Below, piece by piece: positions 9,001 through 15,611 of a stretch of 21,412 bases of DNA (positions within the stretch are counted from its first letter, which is position 1; each line of letters opens with the position of its first letter). The notes under the pieces are model-generated. The model did no database searches. It was given only the letters and a program-made list of their open reading frames with translations, and was not told the origin of the DNA. The DNA is from a virus. The position numbers were made by a program, and so were the translations under genes. The stretch spans positions 1 to 21,412 of IMG/VR virus record IMGVR_UViG_3300046744_000051, one strand, 5' to 3'.

Positions 9001-9640
9001 GGATATTGCACGAGCAGGTAACGACAAAGAAGCCCAAGCCCTAGCTGTACGTCAGTTGTACATAGTCAACCTAGCTTACGAACTGTCCGCTATGATGCAA
9101 GGCGGAACAGGTGGTCGTACAATTTCTGACCAAGACGTTGCAATTATCTTTAGAGCGTTGCGCCAAAACTTGCTGGCTGATCCTCAAAGACAAGCGGAAG
9201 TCATCATTGAAGTTCGTGAAATTGCACGGGATATGAGAGCAGAAATGGAGTTTGCCACTTCTACTGATGGCCCAACACAAGCAGCGTACGCTTTTAGTAA
9301 AGCCCTTTCTGCTGTATCAGACGCAGCATTCCACAGAGAAATCACTCCACAGTCTATCGCCAATCGTATAAACGGCGTGTCTCCGTCTACACAAGACGAA
9401 GAAAGTGCTGATCCGTTCTTTGGAATGGGGCAACAGGGATACCTGCAGAAAGTCGTAGATAACATTAACGAAAATCGAGCAGCAACAGGACGACCTAGCT
9501 TAGATTTTCCTGATGACGATGACTTTGAGTATACAGAAGACAACATCATAGCGGCTATGGGCGCAAACACTTCAGCCAGAAATAGCTTCAGTAAGTTTCT
9601 CAAGCAGACAACCAGCGACTTAAAGCGAGGTCAACAGTAA
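6032..9640 (+). CDS. Giant virion protein 1 (1202 aa), probable internal/ejection protein
   Basis: 1202 residues. A short hydrophobic start (MAIDPFTLALLALS) leads into a charged coiled-coil-like helix at residues 14-75. Around 340-360, GLTLQEAKKVVKDAGFTW fits the helix-turn pattern of PASTA-like domains (Gly-Leu-x3-x-Ala...x-Ala-Gly-Phe), a weak similarity. An Ala run (NAAAAATAASANA) near residue 636 looks like a linker. The rest is soluble alpha/beta with no catalytic motif I can identify. Very large size, position after the coiled-coil proteins, and coupling by a 1-nt TAATG overlap to an even larger protein match the gp15-gp16 pair of T7-like phages, which form the ejectosome that carries DNA through the envelope. 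That assignment is inferred from layout. AAGGGAC precedes the start. Confidence 0.8.
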   Translation: MAIDPFTLALLALSKNEKRKREESAAESERIAGLAKAKQEHVNAIQIQNIKDTNQANREVHLKKMDIAANRIESNKVTYLVQDPNGQFDTVSSMTSPEGRPGPYQLQIPEGSKQVGIAFGKATTFQDASAFGPKKPIEKLYRTADGVTATAAQHRLRNPQFDLMARDEAGYVKDDGTEVIHDKEKFAMVNDMFYQQVISVAEVGTFPNTVEGQAAAAEAGERTGNQPFLISQAVSKNTGRPLGAPTRVKFEGINIGKDFTETTLTTIHLPNGKKIAHIPANRIDEVAAENNVRIEDLYRLNYTAQVGRDGNVVPGTVKFVGTSSPADVSVDVTEYTVDVGEVGYSGLTLQEAKKVVKDAGFTWNNVAWNAEIVTYVGGEERSRKPHSNNTPVARKRHVGIVTLENGKKVEVQARSEIELIETYGNSVQYLGVFEIINGKRGVQTTAPKNEKALQLILDDNSTVIKTEDTSPQVLARAVRQLPGEIDSTTGDFIPTGIMTDLSDSGKSDAAKLDEAKFAADHVFNFKSDDGQQLGPLKEMSPPEQITNIASKLTPSIVAEINNDENRAAEYVRMASMAVSSAHLAMEREDRKNRPYGTTPRRTRNVYKYAKTFAPSLFLINGMDDELRRMSDMEIQSNAAAAATAASANAHSGDETRVVTVPTDTDNAAAMEDIIATPGAIETRDTAAVSYNVPSQYVSFTNQVLAPKLMSTTGGNQQLVNAHLTSMFTKKRGPDGEPITNDLGVVEIERTQPIVSVFQKYDAKKETNIQTGEITGTYFDKFSRAVNGDVDGMQVEDYRYFGNTLVKSVNQKAGGIRRLVEIIRPFVRDTPTEDETNPYYYLQPDYGNTTSQAVMQIAMQNGFDPNLAADPSEKAFIAKIGKKESADRVINYANRLLDGYLRTDASGRVVGFTKSSALAELDFSVEGILYLGNEGVTRLKSFLGTSDAASNIAAELTGNLDAYRNNLAANTGQFITEDRQVIDDILTDIAGDIARAGNDKEAQALAVRQLYIVNLAYELSAMMQGGTGGRTISDQDVAIIFRALRQNLLADPQRQAEVIIEVREIARDMRAEMEFATSTDGPTQAAYAFSKALSAVSDAAFHREITPQSIANRINGVSPSTQDEESADPFFGMGQQGYLQKVVDNINENRAATGRPSLDFPDDDDFEYTEDNIIAAMGANTSARNSFSKFLKQTTSDLKRGQQ

Positions 9641-12600
9641 TGGCTACTAACAATCCCTTACAAGATCAAATGAATTCTCTTGTTCCTAGCGGATCGTTGG
9701 GTCTTAAAATGGATGTTGCAGAAGCGACCACCGACATAGATGTGGGTGCAGCCTTAACTGGTCAAATTCCAGAGAAAGCCACAACTAAAGAAGTAATTAC
9801 TGGTGAAGCTTTTAAAGAAAAAAAGCCCACAGCAATAACAGACGTAACCAAAGAAATGGAACCGGCCAACGTACCCATTGTTAATCTCAACGTGGGCGCG
9901 GGAATGGTGACGGATCGTAAAGTCAAAATTGATTGGCTGCTTGCTAATCCCTCTGTATCTGTTACCTCTGTTATGGACTTCACTCTTCCAGCATTTAAAA
10001 AGAAATGGATGGAGTACGACGCCTTAGAAAACGCACAGGGTGAAACTCTAAACCTTGCTGGCATGGATGAGTCTACTCGTATTGACAGGGCTGACAAGTT
10101 TGGTGCCGTCAAGATGATCCGGTACGACGATGACATGGAAGGTGGTAGGGAAGTAATCGACATACCGTGGGAAGAAAAACTGGTAGAACTAACTCGTGTT
10201 CCCGAAGACGTATCTGTAGGTCCAGCTAAGTTGGATGTAAACAGCATGACATACCCGGAGTATCGTCGATTGCGTCTAGCAAACAGAGCGTTTAGCACCC
10301 TTGCCACTCCTGATCCCAAGCTAGGAACTGCTCTTCACGCTGCTTACCTCAACGAAGTGTTAATTGAAAATGGCATCGACGCACGGGGTAGATACCTAAT
10401 TATAAACGACGCTTTGAAAAACCCTACGCTTGATGAACTAAAAAGAGTTGCAGGATTTACAGAGTCTATTGGTAGATTTGCCGTTGAAATGCCTCTTTAC
10501 ATGGCGGGAGAAGCTATAGACTTTGCTACGTTTTACAGTGGATCAATGCTAGGTGATTATCATCACCGCCAAGATATCGTTGATGCGTGGTGGAGGCCAA
10601 CCACTTACAACATACAGGACAAGTGGGCAGAACAAAACGTAATTATAGACCTTGCCACGGCTGAAGACTTGGCATCAGCGTACACGGGTGCTATACCAAG
10701 AGCAGCAAAGTTAGCTGGAGAAATAGTAGGACCAACTAAATTTGAAATTGGAAGACGGTCAGTATACGCAGGAAGAGAAGGACAACAGTATAACCTGTAC
10801 AAACAGGGTGCCCTAAGAAAGAATCCTGAACTTACTGAAGATGCTATCATAAAAGGATTTGAAGAGCGACGAGCCAGAGACTTAAAGTTTGGCACGAAGT
10901 CTATGCGCGAAAACAGAATCAGAGACCGTCTAACCCTGCACTTTCAAATTAGTGATGCAGGTATGGCTGTTCCCGAACGTGCAGAAGTGCGTCGGCACAT
11001 TGAGTACACCGCAGGTCTGACAAAAAGAAAAAATGCTCTAGTAGCCAGCAGAGAAAAGAATTACCGCCCACAGTTAGACAGCGAGATAGATAAAGTAGAC
11101 AGCTTACTAGAAGACGCACAACATCGTTTGTTTGCTATCCAAAGACAAAGCAGTGTTCCCAAAGCTTTTAGAGATTTAAACGTACAAAACAATTACATGG
11201 TTGCTGGTGCGGCTACTGTTGGTCATTTCTTTGGTGAAGAAATGCAGATGGTTGATTCAGAGTTGGGTGACTTGATTGGATTTGGGGTCGGTTTTGCTGT
11301 AGCCATAGCTGAAGGAAACACAGCAAACGGTCTCACCGCGATAGGATCAAGACTTCCCGGCGGCAAGGCGCGTAGAATGAGGTACTTTGTAAAAGAAGCG
11401 CAAAGAGCGGACCCCGAACTTCAAAAGGTAATGGTAGCCCAATCGGAAAAAATAGCAGAGTATCAAGACAAGCTTGTTGCTGCCGGAGTCGATCCCACAC
11501 TACTTAGTCTAACCCTTCCTGTTATCACCGATCTAGTTACACTACGTCACTTTGAAAACGCTATCAACACTAAGATATCTTTGAAAGATGCAATTAGTTC
11601 AGAGGATGCTACAAACATACAAAAAGCGTCTGACTTGAACAAGCGTTTAAACGGAGAACTTAATAAAATATTGTCTGAAATGCAGGTCAATACAGAGGCT
11701 GACAAAGAATTCTTTAACATGGTAGATGCGTTTCGTAAGTCTGCCATAGAGTCCGCTAGAAGGCTAGATGTCGATATCAACGCCGCAGAGAAGGGGGCAG
11801 TAGCACACTACATGGGAGGTATCACCGGCAGAACGTCTGCAGTAGACCCTCTATCTCCTTTGACTGCAGATGCAGATGACATTGCTGAAGTTAAGTCTTT
11901 CCCAGAAGCTGTCAGTTCGTTAAACAAAAAAAGTTTACTTGATAATTCTGCGCTTCCATCTGATCAGTTTGAATCTACTATCAGACAAAACGAGGAGTTT
12001 GTAGCTGAAAACATAACTCTTGCGGCAAACGAAGCCCGTTCACGCATTGGAACTCCCGAACAAGCTAGAAAAACAACGGGCATGGTGCTTGGAGAAAGTA
12101 ATGTAGCGAGAACTAGCCCATCAGGTTTGCACTCTATGCACCTTGAAAATGCACACTCTGCCCAGCGCACTATTGCAATGCAACCGTACGAATACCTCAA
12201 AGGTCCGGATGTACAGTATGTTGACGGTAACAACATGCCAGTATCAGGAGTGCCAACAGTAGACGCTCAAGATGTATTTGGTACGTTCTTTAACGTGCCA
12301 ATTCCCGGCACACGGCAGCTATCAAGAATAACTGATACTGACCTAGACGCTTCTGATTTGAATATCATGGATGGCGTAATGGTGGAGTTGACGGATCAAT
12401 TCTTTATGGCCCAAGCCCAAGCTGAAGGCATTACAAAGAAACAACTTGTAACTAAGATGAAAAAGAAATACGTAGATGAAGGTAAAGCTTTTCCTGACGG
12501 AAGAAAAGATCAGTCTATGATAGCACAGTACATCATTGAGGAAGCGGCTCAACAAGGATTTGCTCTTCCGTTCTTTGAGATGAATCCTGTTCAAATCAGA

Positions 12601-14310
12601 GAACTACAAAGTGCAGTAAATAGCTTGCAATGGAAGTACAGACTTGAGGGTGAAACAACCAAGAAACTGCAGAACATATCCACTTTAATTGACAGCAAGT
12701 TTGATGACTTTCAAATCGACGGACAAAACATCGGCACGTTAGGTGTAGTGACTCCCAATGGAGAAACTATGGAACTTGGAAAGTACATGCAAGAAGCAAA
12801 CGACGGCTGGCGTGAGTACAAGTCTGTTTGGTATGACGATGTAGACGGGGGACGAATTCCTGCTTTAATGTCGTGGGGTAACAGAAAAAAACACCCGGTG
12901 GACGCAGCCCATCCCGGCGGTACAGCATACACAAAGCCTGTAGATGAGTTTTTAGTTGTAGACGAATTGATTGATCCTACTAAGGCTAACAGACTTATGC
13001 TGTCTCTTTCAAAAGCATTTGGAAAAAAGATGGTTGGTCCTGATGGCAGACTCACATCATATTTGATTTCCGGCGATAAAAATACTCTTGCTATCCAGAG
13101 TTACATGAAAGCTATGGTCGGGGAATACCTACACGAAGCAATTCGTGCAGGTAAGATGACTCAACAAGAAATTGGTGAGGCTGTGCTTGCCATAGAAAAA
13201 AATATACAAGTGCTAAACCCCACAACTAACCAGATGAACCCCGCCTTTTCTGTGATGCAGGTGTTAGACGATGCTATTAACTTTTCAAGTGATCAAAGCA
13301 TATCGACGCAGCTACGAAAACAATCGCTTGCCGACTCTCAACTAAAAATTAAAAAGGCTGTATCAGCGGCTGTTGCTCCTGCAAAAAAACGCAAAGAAGG
13401 ACTAGAGGACGCAGCAGTGATAGCGCAAGGGTTTGGAGCAGGGCGTATAGATGCCTCTCAAATTGGCGATCAAATACGAAGCGGAGGCCGTGTTCGTTAC
13501 GATCAACTCCGTAATGCTTTGCGTGATACAAGAAATGCAGACGGCTCGTTAAAATACACAGAGCAAGATGTGGATCAAATCATAGCAGATTCATACCTTT
13601 TAGCTGCTAGAAAAAATTTGTTTACTCCCACTGGAAGAAAGAGGTTGGAATCTAGTGTTGATGCACAGGGTAATTCCACTAAAAACTACACAGATGAGTT
13701 ACAAGAAAATCCTGCAGCTTTGAGAGAAATGCTAGGCACGACGCCAGAAGAGCAGCGTCTTGTAATGGACATACTTGGTAAAGAACGATATGAAGTGTGG
13801 GAAGCTGTTTCCGGATTCATGGCAGAACTGCAAAACAATCCGCTGGCAGGTTCGTCTGGCCTAGCTACAAAGGGTATGCCCCGTGCGATGTCCGTAGAAA
13901 GTTACATCAGCCGTTTGTACGCCATTAATCGTGGAGTTGTTCGCCCACAGTACGTTGGTACAGAGGCAGCTTTGCAGCAGCTTAGACACACAAAGGCAGA
14001 GTTTATACTGTCTGTTCTTAACGATCCAGAACTTGGAAGAGAGTTCCTTGAGATGGTACGGGCAGGAAGTCCCCTAGACCCAAAACGTAATGCTAGATTT
14101 GAAGGACTGTTAATATCTAGTTCAGTCATGGTGAGCAACGTATTCGGCGCAGAAGAAAAAGTTGTAGTAGATACAGCCGGTAGAAAGTTTACCATACACG
14201 CTAACACAAGTGAACGTACACGATTTGGAACAGATATTGTACGCGACAAAGATGAATTTTTTGGCAGGGCACCTATTTCTATACCCAGCCTAGACACACT
14301 TCCTAATTAA
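9640..14310 (+). CDS. Giant virion protein 2 (1556 aa), probable internal/ejection protein
   Basis: 1556 residues, the largest gene in the window. The first 110 residues are Thr/Ala-rich and low in order. Residues 400-510 are highly charged helices, followed by a markedly hydrophobic stretch: NYMVAGAATVGHFF near 517-530 and LIGFGVGFAVAIAEG near 544-558. These two Gly/Ala-rich helices could form a hairpin in a membrane, as expected for a protein that lines a DNA-ejection channel. The remaining 1000 residues are soluble, with several helical segments. I looked for a lytic transglycosylase or peptidase motif, as T7 gp16 has at its N-terminus, and found none that I could defend. It starts inside the stop of the previous giant gene (TAATG), with GAGG upstream. 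Nothing but a small basic gene follows in this operon. Confidence 0.8.
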   Translation: MATNNPLQDQMNSLVPSGSLGLKMDVAEATTDIDVGAALTGQIPEKATTKEVITGEAFKEKKPTAITDVTKEMEPANVPIVNLNVGAGMVTDRKVKIDWLLANPSVSVTSVMDFTLPAFKKKWMEYDALENAQGETLNLAGMDESTRIDRADKFGAVKMIRYDDDMEGGREVIDIPWEEKLVELTRVPEDVSVGPAKLDVNSMTYPEYRRLRLANRAFSTLATPDPKLGTALHAAYLNEVLIENGIDARGRYLIINDALKNPTLDELKRVAGFTESIGRFAVEMPLYMAGEAIDFATFYSGSMLGDYHHRQDIVDAWWRPTTYNIQDKWAEQNVIIDLATAEDLASAYTGAIPRAAKLAGEIVGPTKFEIGRRSVYAGREGQQYNLYKQGALRKNPELTEDAIIKGFEERRARDLKFGTKSMRENRIRDRLTLHFQISDAGMAVPERAEVRRHIEYTAGLTKRKNALVASREKNYRPQLDSEIDKVDSLLEDAQHRLFAIQRQSSVPKAFRDLNVQNNYMVAGAATVGHFFGEEMQMVDSELGDLIGFGVGFAVAIAEGNTANGLTAIGSRLPGGKARRMRYFVKEAQRADPELQKVMVAQSEKIAEYQDKLVAAGVDPTLLSLTLPVITDLVTLRHFENAINTKISLKDAISSEDATNIQKASDLNKRLNGELNKILSEMQVNTEADKEFFNMVDAFRKSAIESARRLDVDINAAEKGAVAHYMGGITGRTSAVDPLSPLTADADDIAEVKSFPEAVSSLNKKSLLDNSALPSDQFESTIRQNEEFVAENITLAANEARSRIGTPEQARKTTGMVLGESNVARTSPSGLHSMHLENAHSAQRTIAMQPYEYLKGPDVQYVDGNNMPVSGVPTVDAQDVFGTFFNVPIPGTRQLSRITDTDLDASDLNIMDGVMVELTDQFFMAQAQAEGITKKQLVTKMKKKYVDEGKAFPDGRKDQSMIAQYIIEEAAQQGFALPFFEMNPVQIRELQSAVNSLQWKYRLEGETTKKLQNISTLIDSKFDDFQIDGQNIGTLGVVTPNGETMELGKYMQEANDGWREYKSVWYDDVDGGRIPALMSWGNRKKHPVDAAHPGGTAYTKPVDEFLVVDELIDPTKANRLMLSLSKAFGKKMVGPDGRLTSYLISGDKNTLAIQSYMKAMVGEYLHEAIRAGKMTQQEIGEAVLAIEKNIQVLNPTTNQMNPAFSVMQVLDDAINFSSDQSISTQLRKQSLADSQLKIKKAVSAAVAPAKKRKEGLEDAAVIAQGFGAGRIDASQIGDQIRSGGRVRYDQLRNALRDTRNADGSLKYTEQDVDQIIADSYLLAARKNLFTPTGRKRLESSVDAQGNSTKNYTDELQENPAALREMLGTTPEEQRLVMDILGKERYEVWEAVSGFMAELQNNPLAGSSGLATKGMPRAMSVESYISRLYAINRGVVRPQYVGTEAALQQLRHTKAEFILSVLNDPELGREFLEMVRAGSPLDPKRNARFEGLLISSSVMVSNVFGAEEKVVVDTAGRKFTIHANTSERTRFGTDIVRDKDEFFGRAPISIPSLDTLPN

Positions 14311-14328
14311 ACTGCAAGGAGCAAACTA

Positions 14329-14616
14329 ATGAAAACTTACACTAACGGCCAACGCAAAGGCATGATGTACGGCGGTGCTGCAAAGCGCAAGCCAATGATG
14401 TACGGCGGAATGGCAACTAAAAAGAAACCCCGCAAGAAGGCTCAAGCGGGGGGCATGATGACCGCAACACAAGGTCAACAAAACATGATGCAAAATCAAA
14501 CCATGCAAAAGCCAAAGATGCCAATGATGGCTGACGGCGGCAAGCTAAAGATGGTAAAGAACAAGGCCGGTGATATGGTTCCGTTTTACGCCGCAGACGG
14601 CAAAGGCAAAAGCTAA
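14329..14616 (+). CDS. Small basic Met/Lys/Gly-rich protein, last gene of the virion module
   Basis: 95 residues, very basic, with duplicated MMYGG blocks (GMMYGGAAKRKPMMYGGM), a Lys/Arg cluster (KKKPRKK), a Met/Gln-rich middle (QQNMMQNQTMQK) and a repeated ADGGK/ADGKGK end. AAGGAG about 8 nt before the ATG gives the clearest ribosome site of the module, and the gene is set off by an 18-nt gap, so it may be strongly expressed. Composition suggests nucleic-acid binding or packing of the virion interior; similar short basic Met/Gly-rich proteins occur near virion genes of other marine phages (recollection, not checked). The stop codon overlaps the stop of the convergent gene on the other strand. 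A terminator-like hairpin for the - strand is embedded in its KKKPRKKAQAGG codons. Confidence 0.8.
   Translation: MKTYTNGQRKGMMYGGAAKRKPMMYGGMATKKKPRKKAQAGGMMTATQGQQNMMQNQTMQKPKMPMMADGGKLKMVKNKAGDMVPFYAADGKGKS
14418..14451 (-). terminator. Putative intrinsic terminator of the - strand operon, inside the + strand basic-protein gene
   Basis: Read on the - strand: CCCCGC (14451-14446), a 12-nt loop, GCGGGG (14433-14428), then TTTCTTTTTAG. This is a 6-bp all-GC stem followed directly by a U-rich tract. It lies 162 nt past the last - strand stop. The host codons support selection for the hairpin: it uses the only CCC (Pro) and the only GGG (Gly) codons of the basic gene, which otherwise uses CCA/CCG and GGC/GGT/GGA. 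The loop is longer than usual, which lowers confidence. Confidence 0.5.
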
Positions 14617-14828
14617 ACGTACTTGCCTGACTTCTCTATGATCTCATCTGACATAGATTTGACGTAACGAAGCAGGGTTGCTATTGAGTGTGCGCCGTCA
14701 TACTCTGGCAACCCGCTGTTCATTGTTTTCTCAAACTCCTCTGGATTGACACAATCGCAGACCAGTTCAAGTTTACCGTCTTGCATGAGATTCACTTCGA
14801 AGTTAAACAGCTTCGCTTTTTTGGACAT
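14613..14828 (-). CDS. Hypothetical 71-aa protein, last gene of the - strand operon
   Basis: 71 residues beginning MSKKAKLFNFEVNL. A longer reading frame reaches 14894, but its extra N-terminus lies inside the preceding nuclease gene; the Met at 14828 gives a 26-nt overlap, in keeping with other overlaps here. The N-terminal half looks like a beta-hairpin (LFNFEVNLMQDGKLELVCDC), the rest is helical and acidic. No family recognised. Its TAG overlaps the TAA of the convergent basic protein gene (CTAA). A + strand terminator-like hairpin lies over its first ten codons. Confidence 0.65.
   Translation of the reverse strand: MSKKAKLFNFEVNLMQDGKLELVCDCVNPEEFEKTMNSGLPEYDGAHSIATLLRYVKSMSDEIIEKSGKYV
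14798..14822 (+). terminator. Putative intrinsic terminator of the + strand virion operon, inside - strand genes
   Basis: Read on the + strand: CGAAGTT (14798-14804), loop AAAC, AGCTTCG (14809-14815), then C and six T (14817-14822). The stem has seven pairs including one G-U wobble, and a tight 4-nt loop. It lies 182 nt beyond the last + strand stop, over the start of the 71-aa - strand gene and the end of the small nuclease gene. The T run also encodes Lys-Lys on the other strand, so chance is possible. A second hairpin, CGGGG/CCCCG at 14886-14904, follows but has only a broken T tract. Confidence 0.45.
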
Positions 14829-15291
14829 CAGATAACTCACTAATAGGTAGATTGTAACAATCGGCTTTGAATGTAAAACCGTTTGCGGGGTCAATGTCGC
14901 CCCGTTTGTACTTTGTTGCCTTTGTGTAGAAATCTTGTTTTGGTATGGAACCTAATATCCACGCACGAGATGTGTCAGTAAGAATACGAACAAAAACATA
15001 ACTGTCACAGTTTTGGTTGGTCCCGTGTGCAGCCACCGAACAATCGTAGTGTGGAAAGGGACGGGTGTTGCAGCGTTTCGTTTTCACGTCAATACGCTCC
15101 CCGTCCCTCACCAAATCGTAGTCGTAGGTGTTAGACTCGTTAGCACCCATTGCATCGGCTACAATGATCTCGCCTATTGCACCCACGACATGACTCAAGC
15201 TACCAGTGATGCTGCCCTGTAGATTACCTACAGTGGCGGCTTTCTTTTTGGCGCGACTAATTATACTAGGAGTTATCTTGACTTGTATCAT
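14803..15291 (-). CDS. Small PD-(D/E)XK family nuclease
   Basis: 162 residues. The nuclease fold signature is readable: GAIGEIIVADAMG gives Glu41 on the first helix, YDYDLVRDGERIDVKTK gives Asp57/Asp59 and the Asp68-x-Lys70 pair, and a later strand YVFVRIL follows. This order (Glu, Asp, Asp-x-Lys) is that of restriction-like and Holliday-junction-type endonucleases. The C-terminus (KATKYKRGDIDPANGFTFKA) resembles other phage nucleases of unknown target. Likely acts on host or phage DNA; it is the third PD-(D/E)XK enzyme of this operon. It overlaps the upstream gene by 26 nt, and its ribosome site is weak (AAGAGACAG), consistent with translational coupling. The substrate cannot be told from sequence. 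Confidence 0.7.
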   Translation of the reverse strand: MIQVKITPSIISRAKKKAATVGNLQGSITGSLSHVVGAIGEIIVADAMGANESNTYDYDLVRDGERIDVKTKRCNTRPFPHYDCSVAAHGTNQNCDSYVFVRILTDTSRAWILGSIPKQDFYTKATKYKRGDIDPANGFTFKADCYNLPISELSDVQKSEAV

Positions 15292-15493
15292 CTGTCTCTT
15301 TTATGGACCTAACAAGAGTGTCTCTGAACACATTCAGTGCTGCTTGTGACTGCTCTATCTTCATGTTTAAGCTGCGTATGTTATTTGTTACATCCTGTAC
15401 TTGCATAAGTAGATATCGCTGATTGTCATCTAAATCATCAAGAGAGTATTCTTTGTCGTCAATGTTGATTACAGATTCTTTACTGTCTGTCAT
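15266..15493 (-). CDS. Small acidic coiled-coil protein (DUF6447-like)
   Basis: 75 residues. The start, INIDDKEYSLDDLDDNQRYL, followed by a long helix with a Gln/Leu pattern (NNIRSLNMKIEQSQAALN), resembles the short proteins I know as DUF6447 in marine phages (a KEYDLDSL start followed by a helical segment). The comparison is from memory. No function is established for that family. AAAGGA sits 8 nt before the ATG. The first 14 nt overlap the end of the 43-aa gene, and its end overlaps the downstream nuclease. Confidence 0.7.
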   Translation of the reverse strand: MTDSKESVINIDDKEYSLDDLDDNQRYLLMQVQDVTNNIRSLNMKIEQSQAALNVFRDTLVRSIKETDDTSQDNS

Positions 15494-15611
15494 TCTCTTT
15501 GTCCTTTATCTTCTTCCATTCCTCAGTTTGTTCCGACTTGCGTGGCGGATTGTAGATAATATAATCTACTCCCCGCTTCCACACAAGTGGTTTGTTTTGT
15601 TTAGGCGGCAT
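15480..15611 (-). CDS. 43-aa small basic protein overlapping the RNR stop
   Basis: A short frame that is easily missed: ATG at 15611-15609, TAA at 15482-15480, 43 residues. The product begins MPPKQNKPLVWKRGVDYIIY and continues with basic and acidic residues (PPRKSEQTEEWKKIKDKE). It exactly fills the 107-nt gap between the RNR stop and the next gene, overlapping the RNR end by 11 nt and the next start by 14 nt, the same tight style as every other junction in this operon. Aromatic residues (Trp, three Tyr, a second Trp) suggest a folded mini-protein and not random sequence. The ribosome site is poor, so it may be translated by coupling to RNR termination. No family recognised; it could be a regulator of the RNR, but that is only context. 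Confidence 0.6.
   Translation of the reverse strand: MPPKQNKPLVWKRGVDYIIYNPPRKSEQTEEWKKIKDKENDRQ

Noticed and set aside
9762-10319. 185-aa open frame on the - strand under the 1556-aa gene (and similar ones at 2810-3196, 9184-9603, 13902-14297)
   Set aside because: Shadow frames of real + strand genes; low-complexity Ser/Leu/Arg products, no ribosome site, no operon context.
9640-14310. Lytic transglycosylase domain in the giant virion protein, as in T7 gp16
   Set aside because: I could not find a defensible Glu-containing SLT motif; the ejection-protein call rests on size, order and the hydrophobic helices only.
14590-14601. GCCG-CAGA-CGGC hairpin as a bidirectional terminator near the convergent stops
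   Set aside because: Four-bp stem and no T tract on either side in the needed orientation (AAAGGC on +, GTAAAA on -).
14829-14894. Extended N-terminus of the 71-aa protein
   Set aside because: It lies inside the small nuclease gene in another frame, and the start at 14828 gives a normal overlap for this operon.
14886-14904. CGGGG/CCCCG hairpin as the main + strand terminator
   Set aside because: Five-bp stem with a 9-nt loop and only a broken T tract (TTTGTACTTT); the hairpin at 14798-14822 is better placed and has six T.
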